Positions 1 to 8,156 of a stretch of 64,000 nt of DNA are shown here, piece by piece. The first letter of the stretch is position 1. Every line of letters begins with the position of its first letter. Under the pieces are notes generated by a model that was given only the letters and a program-made list of their open reading frames with translations, did no database searches and was not told where the DNA came from. Location: contig CAWHQP010000007.1 of assembly GCA_963831535.1 (NCBI GenBank), positions 62,001 through 126,000 of the forward strand. The letters run 5' to 3'. A program made the translations under genes and the position numbers. This DNA comes from Bog-756 sp963831535. GTDB taxonomy: Bacteria; Actinomycetota; Acidimicrobiia; Acidimicrobiales; RAAP-2.

Positions 1-356
1 CCACCACGCTGGGTGTGGCCGTGAACCGGCGCTGGCAGAACCGCGAGACCACCGACTGGGAGGAGTCGACCTCGTTCTTCGATGTGGTGACCTGGCGTGA
101 CCTTGCCGAGAACGTCGCCCTGAGCCTCACCCGGGGGATGCGGGTGGTCGTGACCGGACGTCTGGAGCAGCGGAGCTGGGAGACCGACGACGGCGACCGG
201 CGCTTCAAGGTGGAGATCGTCGCCGACGAGGTCGGCGCCAGCCTCCGGTACGCCACGCTCGACGTGCACAAGGTGTTCCGACCCCAGGCGGACTCGAGCG
301 ACGAGGGTGCCGGCGGGTCGGAGCGGGCCGACGATGGTCTTGGTGCCCCGGCGTGA
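1..356 (+). CDS. ssb: Single-stranded DNA-binding protein, 5' end missing
   Basis: The gene enters from the left edge, so the true start lies outside the window. The visible residues form an SSB OB-fold: AVNRRWQNR, a TSFFDVVTWRDLAENVA strand/helix, then RVVVTGRLEQRSWET and KVEIVADEVGASLRYAT, all typical of actinobacterial SSB. After the OB-fold there are only about 27 residues, ending in GLGAPA. The conserved acidic tip (DDxPF) that recruits partner proteins is absent. This suggests an SsbB-like paralogue rather than the essential SSB. The stop overlaps the next start (GTGA), implying translational coupling. The GTG at position 15 is internal and not a real start. Confidence 0.9.
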   Translation, partial: TTLGVAVNRRWQNRETTDWEESTSFFDVVTWRDLAENVALSLTRGMRVVVTGRLEQRSWETDDGDRRFKVEIVADEVGASLRYATLDVHKVFRPQADSSDEGAGGSERADDGLGAPA

Positions 357-640
357 CCGGCGGACCGGTGCGCACGGACACCACCGACGTCTCCGGGATC
401 GGCCCGGTGGAGCGCGTCACCACCTCGGTCCGCGCTCGGGGCGACGGGACGGTCGACCAGCCCGCTGCGGTGCCGGCCAGACTCAGCGTCGTAGTGCACC
501 TCACCAAACAGGAGGTCTTCGGGGCCTGTCAGGCTCTGGCTGACGCCGACCCGGTGCTGGTGGCGGCGGGTCGTGTCGACCAGGCCCGTGCCCTCGGCGA
601 CCTGTTTGAACTGCTGGAGGACCGGCTGACCGCGCCCTGA
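353..640 (+). CDS. Small hypothetical protein coupled to ssb
   Basis: A 95-residue protein of unknown function. It starts at a GTG that overlaps the ssb stop codon by the GTGA arrangement, so it is probably translated from the same message. The first 40 residues are low complexity. The C-terminal half (KQEVFGACQALADADPVLVA to LFELLEDRLTAP) looks like two amphipathic helices. No catalytic motif, signal peptide or membrane segment is visible. Its position next to a tail-less SSB hints at a DNA-related role, but that is only context. Confidence 0.55.
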   Translation: MTGGPVRTDTTDVSGIGPVERVTTSVRARGDGTVDQPAAVPARLSVVVHLTKQEVFGACQALADADPVLVAAGRVDQARALGDLFELLEDRLTAP

Positions 641-688
641 CGGGAGGGGTCGCGGCGTCGGTCCGGCGACGACGGTGGGTCGGCCTCC

Positions 689-1114
689 CTAGGACTGCTC
701 GGGCTCGTACTCGATGGACAGGGAGTTGACGCAGTAGCGCTGGCCGGTGGGGGCCGGCCCGTCGGGAAAGACGTGGCCGAGATGGCCGCCACAACGGGCA
801 CAGGTGATCTCGGTGCGCGACATGCCGAAGCTCCGGTCCACGTGCTCGTCGATGACGCCGCCGTCGAGGGCCCGGAAGAAGCTGGGCCAACCCGACCCCG
901 ACTCGAACTTGGTGTCGCTCGGGAAGAGGGCGGCACCGCACCCGGCACAGGTGAACATCCCGGTACCATCAACATGGAGCAACTCGCCCGACCATGCCGG
1001 CTCGGTGCCCTTCTGGCGAAGCACCGCGTAGCGCTCCGGCGACAGCCTGGCCCGCCACTCGGCATCAGTAAGCTCGACCCGGTCGCCGGTCTCCGTTCCG
1101 CTGTTCTCGCTCAT
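689..1114 (-). CDS. msrB: Peptide-methionine (R)-S-oxide reductase MsrB
   Basis: Reduces the R epimer of methionine sulfoxide in oxidised proteins, in the cytosol. The 141-residue protein has both zinc-binding CxxC pairs (CAGC and CARC), the substrate-binding stretch FESGSGWPSFF, GGHLGHVFPDGP, and the catalytic RYCVNS motif near the C-terminus. In-frame GTG and ATG codons lie at 1123 and 1120. I chose the ATG at 1114 because AGGAG (1127-1123) sits 8 nt before it; the others are inside or too near that site. It stands alone, convergent with the ssb pair. Confidence 0.93.
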   Translation of the reverse strand: MSENSGTETGDRVELTDAEWRARLSPERYAVLRQKGTEPAWSGELLHVDGTGMFTCAGCGAALFPSDTKFESGSGWPSFFRALDGGVIDEHVDRSFGMSRTEITCARCGGHLGHVFPDGPAPTGQRYCVNSLSIEYEPEQS

Positions 1115-1312
1115 GTCCATCACTCCTCATGGGCCGCGAGCCTTTCGACTCGGCCCCGTAGTGCCGCAGGTGCTGTTCCCGCAGTCCACCCTTTAGTCCC
1201 AGTGGGCACCCATACCGTTGCACGGTCCCCGGAGCTATGGGCCACGGGTCACCGGCGGGCACCATGGGAAACGTCGGCCGGACCGGTCCTGTTCCCCGAA
1301 TGGGCACCGAAT

Positions 1313-1328
1313 GACGTTTGCTAACGTC
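1313..1328. promoter_or_regulatory. Inverted repeat upstream of the fadE30-ipdF-fadD3 block
   Basis: GACGTT-TGCT-AACGTC is a perfect 6-bp inverted repeat with a 4-nt spacer, 108 nt before the fadE30 start. It lies in the 321-bp gap between msrB and fadE30, in which I see no gene. Its shape fits a TetR-family operator, but it does not match the KstR2 consensus (CAAG..CTTG). The cognate regulator is not in the window. Confidence 0.35.
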
Positions 1329-1435
1329 GCGTCAGATCCTGTCGGCCCCGAGCCGGCGACCCCGGTCGACCTGGCGCCCACCCGTGCGGGGAGCCGTCCG
1401 CTTCTCGATCGACGAACCAGGAACCCTGAGCTGCC

Positions 1436-2626
1436 ATGGACCTCCGAGACCGACCCGAGGACGAGACCTTCCGCAAGGAGATCCGGTCCTGGCTGTCGGA
1501 CCACGTGGTCGGTGCGTTCGCCGCGCTGGGGGGACGGGGGGGTTCGGGTGACGAGACGTTCGGCTTCGAAGTGCGGTTGGAGTGGGAGAAGGTCCTGGCC
1601 GCCGACGGTTGGACCGGCATCGGTTGGCCGATCGAACACGGGGGCCGGGGTGCCTCCATCGCCCACCAGGTGATCTTCAACGAGGAGTACGTGCGGGCCC
1701 GGGCACCGGGGCGGGTCAGCGTCCTCGGCGAGGGACTCCTCGGGCCCACCCTGATCCAGTACGGGACCCCGGCCCAGCAGGCCCGCTTCCTGCCGCCCAT
1801 CCTCGCCGGCACCGAATTGTGGTGTCAGGGCTACTCGGAGCCCGATGCGGGGAGCGACCTGGCCAACGTCCAGACCAAGGCCTATCGGGACGGCGACGAA
1901 TGGGTGGTCACCGGCCAGAAGGTCTGGACCTCCCTCGCCCACCAGGCCGACTGGTGTTTCGTGGTGTGCCGGACCGAGCCCGGTTCGGAGCGCCACCACG
2001 GACTCTCCTACCTCTTGGTGCCCATGGACCAGCCGGGCGTCGAAGTCCGACCCATCACCCAGCTGACCCGGACCTCTGAGTTCAATGAGGTCTTCTTCGA
2101 CGGCGCACGGACCCGGTCGGACCACGTGGTGGGGGAGGTGGGCCAGGGCTGGAAGGTGGCGCTGGCCACCTTGGCCTTCGAGCGGGGTGTCGGCCTCCTC
2201 GGCCACCAGCTCTCCTTCCGACGGGAGCTCGACCATCTGGTCGACGTGGGCCGGGCCAACGGAACGGCCGCCGATCCCCTCATCCGTCAGCGCCTGGCCC
2301 GCTCCTACGCCGAACTCGAGATCCTCCGGTACAACACGCTGCGGAGCCTGTCGGGCTACGACGGGCCGGTGGCACCGCCGGAGGCCTCCATCATCAAGCT
2401 GTACTGGGCCACCTGGCACCGGCAACTGGGCGAGCTGGCCATGGACATCCGCGGCCCGGCCGGGTTGGTGGCCGAGGGGTTCCCCTACGAGCTCGACGAG
2501 TTCCAGCGCACCTTCCTCTTCAGTCGGTCGGAGACCATCTACGGCGGGTCCAACGAGATCCAGAAGAACATCATTGGCGAGCGGGTCCTCGGCCTGCCGC
2601 CCGAACCCAAAGGAACCGTTCGTTGA
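1436..2626 (+). CDS. fadE30: Acyl-CoA dehydrogenase, FadE30-like (steroid C/D-ring catabolism)
   Basis: A 396-residue flavin acyl-CoA dehydrogenase. Hallmarks are WCQGYSEPDAGSDLANVQT (FAD/substrate loop), GQKVWTSLAH, LSYLLVPMDQPGVEVRPI, the FNEVFFDGART turn, and SETIYGGSNEIQKNII near residues 363-377. From memory of the M. tuberculosis protein, these blocks and the ERVLGLPPEPKG ending match FadE30 (Rv3560c) closely. That enzyme dehydrogenates a CoA thioester formed after the first two steroid rings are gone. The order fadE30-ipdF-fadD3 supports the call, since the same three genes are adjacent in mycobacteria. The stop overlaps the ipdF TTG start (TTGA). No clear Shine-Dalgarno precedes the ATG. 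Confidence 0.85.
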   Translation: MDLRDRPEDETFRKEIRSWLSDHVVGAFAALGGRGGSGDETFGFEVRLEWEKVLAADGWTGIGWPIEHGGRGASIAHQVIFNEEYVRARAPGRVSVLGEGLLGPTLIQYGTPAQQARFLPPILAGTELWCQGYSEPDAGSDLANVQTKAYRDGDEWVVTGQKVWTSLAHQADWCFVVCRTEPGSERHHGLSYLLVPMDQPGVEVRPITQLTRTSEFNEVFFDGARTRSDHVVGEVGQGWKVALATLAFERGVGLLGHQLSFRRELDHLVDVGRANGTAADPLIRQRLARSYAELEILRYNTLRSLSGYDGPVAPPEASIIKLYWATWHRQLGELAMDIRGPAGLVAEGFPYELDEFQRTFLFSRSETIYGGSNEIQKNIIGERVLGLPPEPKGTVR

Positions 2627-3450
2627 CCGACACCCCACCGGACAGGTCCACCCCGGCCCCCCGCCCACTTCCGGTCCCCCCACCCGGACACGGACTGCTG
2701 TCCGACAAGGTGGTGGTGATCACGGCCGCCGCGGGCACCGGGATCGGCTTTGCCACCGCCAAGCGGTGCGTGGAGGAAGGAGCCACCGTCGTCATCTCGG
2801 ACGCCCATGAGCGGAGGCTGGGCGAGGCGGCTGACGCGCTGGCCCAGCTGCCCGAGTCGAACGGGATCCGGCCCCTGGCCGTGCCGTGCAACGTGACCGA
2901 CGAGGAGCAGGTCCAGCAGCTGTACGCCACCGCCGCCCAGGAGCACGGCCGCATCGACGTCGCCGTCAACAACGCCGGTCTGGGTGGCCAGGTCGACGTG
3001 GTGGACATGACCGACGAGCAGTGGTCCCTCGTCCTCGACATCACCCTGACCGGAACCTTCCGCTGCACCCGTGCTGCCCTGCGTCACTTCTACACTCGGG
3101 ACGGCGGCGGCGTCATCGTCAACAACGCCTCGGTGCTGGGATGGCGCGCCCAGGCCGGCCAGTCCCACTACGCCGCGGCCAAAGCCGGCGTGATGGCCCT
3201 CACCCGGTGCAGCGCCGTGGAGGCCGCCCCCCACGGCGTGCGTATCAACGCCGTCTCACCCAGCCTGGCCGTCCATCCCTTTCTCAACCGGGTCATGGCC
3301 GACGAGGAGCTCGCCGAACTGAGCCGGCGCGAGGTGTTCGGACGGGGAGCCGAGGTGTGGGAAGTGGCCAACGTAATCGCCTTTCTGGCCAGCGACTACG
3401 CCACCTTCATGACCGGCGAAGTGGTCTCGGTCAGCAGCCAGCACCCCTGA
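2623..3450 (+). CDS. ipdF: IpdF-like short-chain dehydrogenase (steroid C/D-ring catabolism)
   Basis: A 275-residue Rossmann-fold SDR. The cofactor loop is the unusual TAAAGTGIG (residues 34-42) in place of TGxxxGIG, followed by NNAG near 116 and the catalytic YAAAK near 183-187. The GHGLL lead-in, VISDAHERRLGEAADAL, VNNASVLGWRAQAGQSHY and the ending TGEVVSVSSQHP are features I recognise from mycobacterial IpdF (Rv3559c). That enzyme oxidises a 5-hydroxy group on a hydrindane-type CoA thioester left from the steroid C and D rings. It starts at TTG overlapping the fadE30 stop, so translational coupling is likely. The proline-rich first 20 residues are an extension of unknown role. Confidence 0.85.
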   Translation: MTDTPPDRSTPAPRPLPVPPPGHGLLSDKVVVITAAAGTGIGFATAKRCVEEGATVVISDAHERRLGEAADALAQLPESNGIRPLAVPCNVTDEEQVQQLYATAAQEHGRIDVAVNNAGLGGQVDVVDMTDEQWSLVLDITLTGTFRCTRAALRHFYTRDGGGVIVNNASVLGWRAQAGQSHYAAAKAGVMALTRCSAVEAAPHGVRINAVSPSLAVHPFLNRVMADEELAELSRREVFGRGAEVWEVANVIAFLASDYATFMTGEVVSVSSQHP

Positions 3451-3553
3451 GGGTCGGGGTGGTCGGCCCGACGGTGGTCGGGTGGTTCGGCCCGACGTTC
3501 CTCCGAGCGGTGGACCCGGACTGTCCCGGGGGTCGATGCACTACCCTGACGAC

Positions 3554-5236
3554 GTGTCAGATGTGACCGATCCCCGTGGGGATCTCCAGTGGGGGACCAT
3601 CCCCGGCCTGGTGGAGGATGCCGCGGCCCGGTTCGGGGACGCCGAGGCGTTGGTGGATGTCCACGCCGCCGGTGGGACCACACTGAGGCTCACGTTCGAC
3701 CAGTTGGCCGAGCAGGTGGCGGGCGCCACCCGGGCCATCGTGGCCAACGGCATCGAACGCGGAGACCGGGTGGCCATCTGGGCCCCGAACTGCGCCGAGT
3801 GGGTGATCGCCGCCCTCGGTGCGGTCGGTGCCGGGGCCCTACTGGTGCCGCTCAACACCCGGTTCAAGGGAGCGGAGGCGGCCTACATCTTGAGGCAGTC
3901 GGGGGCCAGGCTGCTCTTCACCGTCGAGGGGTTTCTCGGGACCGACTACCCCCGCCTCCTGGACGAGGCGGTGGCGGCGGGGTTCCCCGCCCCCGACCTC
4001 GAGCGGGTGGTGGTCCTGCGCACCGACGGAACCTCGCCCCGGCGCATGACGGCCAAGGGGGATCCCGTGGTCGAGTGGGAGGTCTTCCTTCAGGAGGGCG
4101 GCACCTGCTCGGCCGATGTGGCCGCGGGCCGGACCGCCTCCATCACGGCGGGGGACCTCTCCGACCTGGTCTTCACCTCGGGCACCACGGGTAACCCCAA
4201 AGGGGCCATGACCACCCACGGCCAGACCTTGCGGACCTTCGCCACCTGGTCTGAGGTGGTGGGTCTCCGCCAGGGGGACCGCTATCTCATCGTCAATCCG
4301 TTCTTCCACACCTTCGGCTACAAGGCGGGGATCCTGGCCTGTCTGATGACGGGGGCCACCATGGTCCCCGAGCCCGTCTTCGACGTGAACAAGGTGGTGG
4401 AACGGATCCAGCACGAGCACATCTCGGTGCTGCCCGGACCCCCGACGATCTTCCAGTCCATCCTCGACCATCCCGACCGGAAGGGCTTCGAGCTCGAGTC
4501 CCTGCGCCTGGTGGTCACCGGGGCCGCCCTGGTGCCCGTCGAGCTGGTACGGGGACTGTGGAACGACCTCGGAATCGAGACGGTGCTCACCGCCTACGGC
4601 CTCACCGAGGCGTGCGGGACCGTGACCATGTGCCGTCGGGGCGACTCGGCCGAGGTGATCGCCGGCACCTCGGGTCGGGCCATCCCCGACGTGGAGGTGC
4701 GCATCCTCGGTGCCGACGGGACCGAGGTGGCGACCGGAGAGGCCGGCGAGGTGGTGGTGCGTGGCTACAACGTCATGCAGGGGTATTTCAACGACGCCGA
4801 GGCCACCGACGAGACGGTCGACGGCGAGGGCTGGCTCCACACCGGTGACATCGGGACCATGGACGGGGCCGGCAACGTCTCCATCACCGACCGGCTGAAG
4901 GACATGTACGTCTCGGGCGGCTTCAACGTGTACCCGGCCGAAGTGGAAGCGGCGTTCCGCTCCCACCCCGCAGTCGGCCAGGTGGCGGTCATCGGCGTGC
5001 CCGACCGACGGATGGGCGAAGTGGGCTTGGCGCTCGTGGTGCCGGTGGCCGGGTCCGACCCGGGTGCGGCGGACTCGCTGGTGGACTGGGCCCGGGAACG
5101 CCTGGCTAACTTCAAGGTGCCCCGCTCGGTGCGGCTGGTGGAGTCCCTTCCCATGAACGCCGGGGGCAAGGTGCTCAAGCGCGACCTGCGCCTCGAGTAT
5201 GCGGCCCAGCCGGACGACGGGACCGGGTCGCCGTGA
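3554..5236 (+). CDS. fadD3: FadD3-like acyl-CoA synthetase (HIP-CoA ligase)
   Basis: A 560-residue AMP-forming CoA ligase. It has the P-loop FTSGTTGNPKGA (from about residue 207), YGLTEA (about 347), GWLHTGDIG (about 427), ITDRLKDMYVSGGFNVYPAEVE, and the adenylation lysine in NAGGKVLKRDL. INPFFHNFGYKAGILACL-type and LPGPPTIFQSILDHPDRK-type segments are close to mycobacterial FadD3. That enzyme activates HIP, the bicyclic propionate left after rings A and B are removed. I place the start at GTG 3554: TACCCT (3542-3547) lies exactly 6 nt upstream with no ribosome site, a leaderless pattern. This also means it may have its own promoter inside the block. Confidence 0.85.
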   Translation: MSDVTDPRGDLQWGTIPGLVEDAAARFGDAEALVDVHAAGGTTLRLTFDQLAEQVAGATRAIVANGIERGDRVAIWAPNCAEWVIAALGAVGAGALLVPLNTRFKGAEAAYILRQSGARLLFTVEGFLGTDYPRLLDEAVAAGFPAPDLERVVVLRTDGTSPRRMTAKGDPVVEWEVFLQEGGTCSADVAAGRTASITAGDLSDLVFTSGTTGNPKGAMTTHGQTLRTFATWSEVVGLRQGDRYLIVNPFFHTFGYKAGILACLMTGATMVPEPVFDVNKVVERIQHEHISVLPGPPTIFQSILDHPDRKGFELESLRLVVTGAALVPVELVRGLWNDLGIETVLTAYGLTEACGTVTMCRRGDSAEVIAGTSGRAIPDVEVRILGADGTEVATGEAGEVVVRGYNVMQGYFNDAEATDETVDGEGWLHTGDIGTMDGAGNVSITDRLKDMYVSGGFNVYPAEVEAAFRSHPAVGQVAVIGVPDRRMGEVGLALVVPVAGSDPGAADSLVDWARERLANFKVPRSVRLVESLPMNAGGKVLKRDLRLEYAAQPDDGTGSP

Positions 5237-5275
5237 GTGTTGACAGCAGCAATCGACGAGAGAGGGAGGGGTGCC

Positions 5276-6385
5276 ATGCGAGGCATCGTCTTTACCGGTG
5301 ACGAGGCGGAGGTAACCGACGAGCTCGGTGTGCGCGACCCCGGCCCCAACGAGGTGCGGGTGGCCATCGGTGCCGCCGGCGTGTGCCACAGCGACCTGTC
5401 CGTGATCAACGGGACGATTCCGTGGAAGGCGCCCTCGGTGCTCGGTCATGAAGGTGCCGGCATCGTGGAGTCGGTGGGCTCCGAGGTGACGTCGGTGAAG
5501 GTGGGCGATCACGTGGTCATCGCCACCTTGGCCAGCTGCGGGAAGTGTCGGGCCTGCAGCACCGGTCATCCGACCTGGTGCATCAAGACCCTCGGCAACG
5601 TGTCCGAACCGTTCACCTACCGGGGCCAGCCCGCCTCCAACTTTGCCGGGACGTCGGTGTTCACCGAACTGACGGTGATCAAAGAGGTGCAGGCGGTCAA
5701 GATCTCCAAGGACGTCCCCCTGACGTCGGCGTGTCTCATCGGGTGTGGGGTAGTGACCGGGGTGGGGTCGGTGCTGAACCGGGCCAACGTCCAGGCCGGC
5801 CAGACCGCGGCGGTGTTCGGTGTCGGAGGGGTGGGGCTGAACGTCATCCAGGGTCTGCGCATCGCCGGTGCCAGTCGGATCGTGGCCGTCGACACCCTCG
5901 CCTCCAAAGAGGCGCTGGCCCGTCAGTTCGGCGCCACGCACTTCGTCGACGCCTCCTCGACCGACGCCGTGGCAGCCATCCGTGAGCTGGTCCCCCCCGG
6001 TCCGGACCGGGTGTCAGGGGCTCTCGGTTGGACCGGTGGTGTCAACTGGTCGTTCGACTGCGTGGGTCACCCCGCCGTACTCCGCAACGCCCTCGACGTC
6101 CTCGACTGGGGGGGCAACGCCCTGGCCATCGGCATCCCGCCCCAGGGCACCGAGGTCTCGGTGGATGTCAACGCGTTGGCCTATGTGGACCGGGGTCTGC
6201 TGGGCTGCCGGTACGGCTCCACTCGTCCGCACCACGACATCCCCCTCATGGTGGAGCTCTACCTCTCCGGCCAGTTGATGCTCGACGAACTGGTGACCGA
6301 GCAGCGTCCGATCGAGGGCTTCCGGGAGATCGTGGAGGATATGGAAGCCGGCAAGCTGGCCCGGGGGGTCCTGACCTTCTCCTGA
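5276..6385 (+). CDS. Zinc-dependent alcohol dehydrogenase (MDR family)
   Basis: A 369-residue medium-chain dehydrogenase. Catalytic zinc ligands are in GVCHSD and LGHEGAG. The structural-zinc cysteines are in CGKCRACSTGHPTWC. The nucleotide-binding GVGGVGLN is followed by RIVAVDT, whose aspartate suggests NAD(H). The type is that of NDMA-dependent or class III-like bacterial alcohol dehydrogenases. It oxidises an alcohol to an aldehyde or the reverse. The substrate is unknown, but its place directly after fadD3 suggests a hydroxylated side chain or similar lipid. The start at 5276 is chosen for the strong GGGAGGGG just upstream. Confidence 0.85.
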   Translation: MRGIVFTGDEAEVTDELGVRDPGPNEVRVAIGAAGVCHSDLSVINGTIPWKAPSVLGHEGAGIVESVGSEVTSVKVGDHVVIATLASCGKCRACSTGHPTWCIKTLGNVSEPFTYRGQPASNFAGTSVFTELTVIKEVQAVKISKDVPLTSACLIGCGVVTGVGSVLNRANVQAGQTAAVFGVGGVGLNVIQGLRIAGASRIVAVDTLASKEALARQFGATHFVDASSTDAVAAIRELVPPGPDRVSGALGWTGGVNWSFDCVGHPAVLRNALDVLDWGGNALAIGIPPQGTEVSVDVNALAYVDRGLLGCRYGSTRPHHDIPLMVELYLSGQLMLDELVTEQRPIEGFREIVEDMEAGKLARGVLTFS

Positions 6386-6497
6386 GGCGTCCCGAGGGGA
6401 CGGTTCCGCTCCGCCGTGGGAAACATGCCGGCCGGTCCGGTCCACACCGGTGGCCCAGGACTGCCCCTGAACGGCCCTGTTACAGTCCTCTCCCGGT

Positions 6498-8156
6498 ATG
6501 ACGGTGCGTCAGATAGAGGGGGAGTTCGGGACGGTCACCGAGGTCCTGCGCGCCGCGGCCATCGTCAACGCCATCGTCGAGGCCTACGTCGAGCCGGCCA
6601 CCGACACCTCGCCGCGGCGGTCGCTGACCTTCGCCGAGTGGGACCGGGCCGCGGACGGCGTGGCCGGGCTCTTTCGTGGGCACGGTGTCGGCCCGGGCAC
6701 CGTGGTGTGCCTGCTGCTCCCGAGCTCGATCGACTACGTGGTCTGCTACGCCGCCGCCGCCCGTCTCGGCGCGATCACCTCGGGGATCAACCTGCGCCTC
6801 GGTACCGACGAGGCCCGGTCCATCCTCGAGCGCACTGTCCCCAGGGTGACGGTGGTGGAAGACGGCACGGCCTCCCCGCCCGGACCGACCGGCGTGGTGC
6901 TGACGGTGTCGGCGGTGCGCCGGGCCATGGACGGTCCGCTCCCCACCGTGTGGCCGGAGGTGGACCGGTCCGACCCCGTGGCGGTGGTGTGGACCAGCGG
7001 CACCACCGGTCTGCCCAAAGGGGCCGTGTTCGACCATGCCAGTCTGGCCGCGGTGGCCGAGGGGACCGACGTGCTCTCCGAGCCGGGGGACCGGCGTCTG
7101 TCTCCGCTGCCCTTCGCCCACGTGGGATCCATGACCCGCCCGTGGGACGAGATCGCCAACGGGGTGACCACCGTCATCACCCCGACCCCGTGGCGGGCCG
7201 CCGATGCCGTCCGGATCATGGCCGAGGAGCGGATCACCGTGGGGCAAGGGGTACCGACCCAGTGGGCCCTGGTCCTCAGCCACCCGGACCTCGACACGAC
7301 GGACGTGAGCTCGCTGCGGATCGCCGGTACCGGGGCCTCGCGGGTGCCCTCCGAACTGGTGGCGGCCATGCGCCACCGGCTGGGTGTCCCCGTCGTGGTC
7401 CGGTACACGTCCACCGAGGCCTCGCTGGGCACCGGCACGGTTCCCGGTGACGCCGACGAGGTGGTGGCCACCACCGTCGGCCGACCGGTTCCCGGCGTGT
7501 CCCTGGCCATCGTCGACGACCGGGGCCTGACCCTCCCGATGGGGGAGGTGGGCCGCGTCCGGTTGTCGTCGCCGGCAGTGATGCGCGGGTACTGGGGTGG
7601 TCCCCTCACCGGTCCGGGTGCTGAGGGGGTCGTCTACGACCGGGAGGCCACCCGGGCCGTTCTCGAGGACGGGTGGCTCACGACGGGCGACTTTGGCTTC
7701 ACCGATCCCGACGGCTGTCTCCATCTGGTCGGCCGGGCCAATGAGCTGTACATCCGGGGTGGGTACAACGTCTACCCCGCCGAGGTGGAGAGCGTGCTGG
7801 GTGGCCACCCCGACGTGGCCCAGGTGGCGGTGGTCGGAGCTCCCGACCCGGTACTGGGCGAGATCGGTGTGGCGTTCGTGGTGCCCAGCGGTGCACCACT
7901 GGGGGACGGGTCTGACCTGCTCGAGGCCCTCCGGGCCCTGGCCCGGTCGTCGCTGGCCGACTACAAGGCTCCGGACAGGCTGGTGGTGACGGACAGCCTC
8001 CCGCTCACCTCGATGATGAAGGTGGACAAGCGTTCCCTGGCTGACCGGGCCGCCGAGGCCGCCCGGTCGGCACCGCTGCGCTCCGGGGGCGCTCGACCAG
8101 CTGTTCGATCCGCTGATGACCGACGACAACCTGCGAACGGAGCCCCTGCGCCATGA
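6498..8156 (+). CDS. AMP-binding acyl-CoA synthetase
   Basis: A 552-residue adenylate-forming enzyme with WTSGTTGLPKGAVFD, a YTSTEASLG motif in the place of YGxTE, GWLTTGDFG, and LVGRANELYIRGGYNVYPAEVE. The late lysine lies in MMKVDKRSL. It should activate a carboxylic acid to its CoA thioester via an acyl-AMP. The substrate cannot be read from sequence; the neighbourhood suggests a steroid or other alicyclic acid. The last 35 residues are low complexity and beyond the usual family end. The stop overlaps the next start by ATGA, so the two ligases are co-translated. TACAGT at 6481-6486 may be its -10. Confidence 0.82.
   Translation: MTVRQIEGEFGTVTEVLRAAAIVNAIVEAYVEPATDTSPRRSLTFAEWDRAADGVAGLFRGHGVGPGTVVCLLLPSSIDYVVCYAAAARLGAITSGINLRLGTDEARSILERTVPRVTVVEDGTASPPGPTGVVLTVSAVRRAMDGPLPTVWPEVDRSDPVAVVWTSGTTGLPKGAVFDHASLAAVAEGTDVLSEPGDRRLSPLPFAHVGSMTRPWDEIANGVTTVITPTPWRAADAVRIMAEERITVGQGVPTQWALVLSHPDLDTTDVSSLRIAGTGASRVPSELVAAMRHRLGVPVVVRYTSTEASLGTGTVPGDADEVVATTVGRPVPGVSLAIVDDRGLTLPMGEVGRVRLSSPAVMRGYWGGPLTGPGAEGVVYDREATRAVLEDGWLTTGDFGFTDPDGCLHLVGRANELYIRGGYNVYPAEVESVLGGHPDVAQVAVVGAPDPVLGEIGVAFVVPSGAPLGDGSDLLEALRALARSSLADYKAPDRLVVTDSLPLTSMMKVDKRSLADRAAEAARSAPLRSGGARPAVRSADDRRQPANGAPAP

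Noticed and set aside
3839..5941. A 700-codon open frame on the minus strand opposite fadD3 and the alcohol dehydrogenase
   Set aside because: It is a shadow of GC-rich codon structure. The plus-strand proteins have full family motifs; the minus frame has none and is rich in H, G, R, P.
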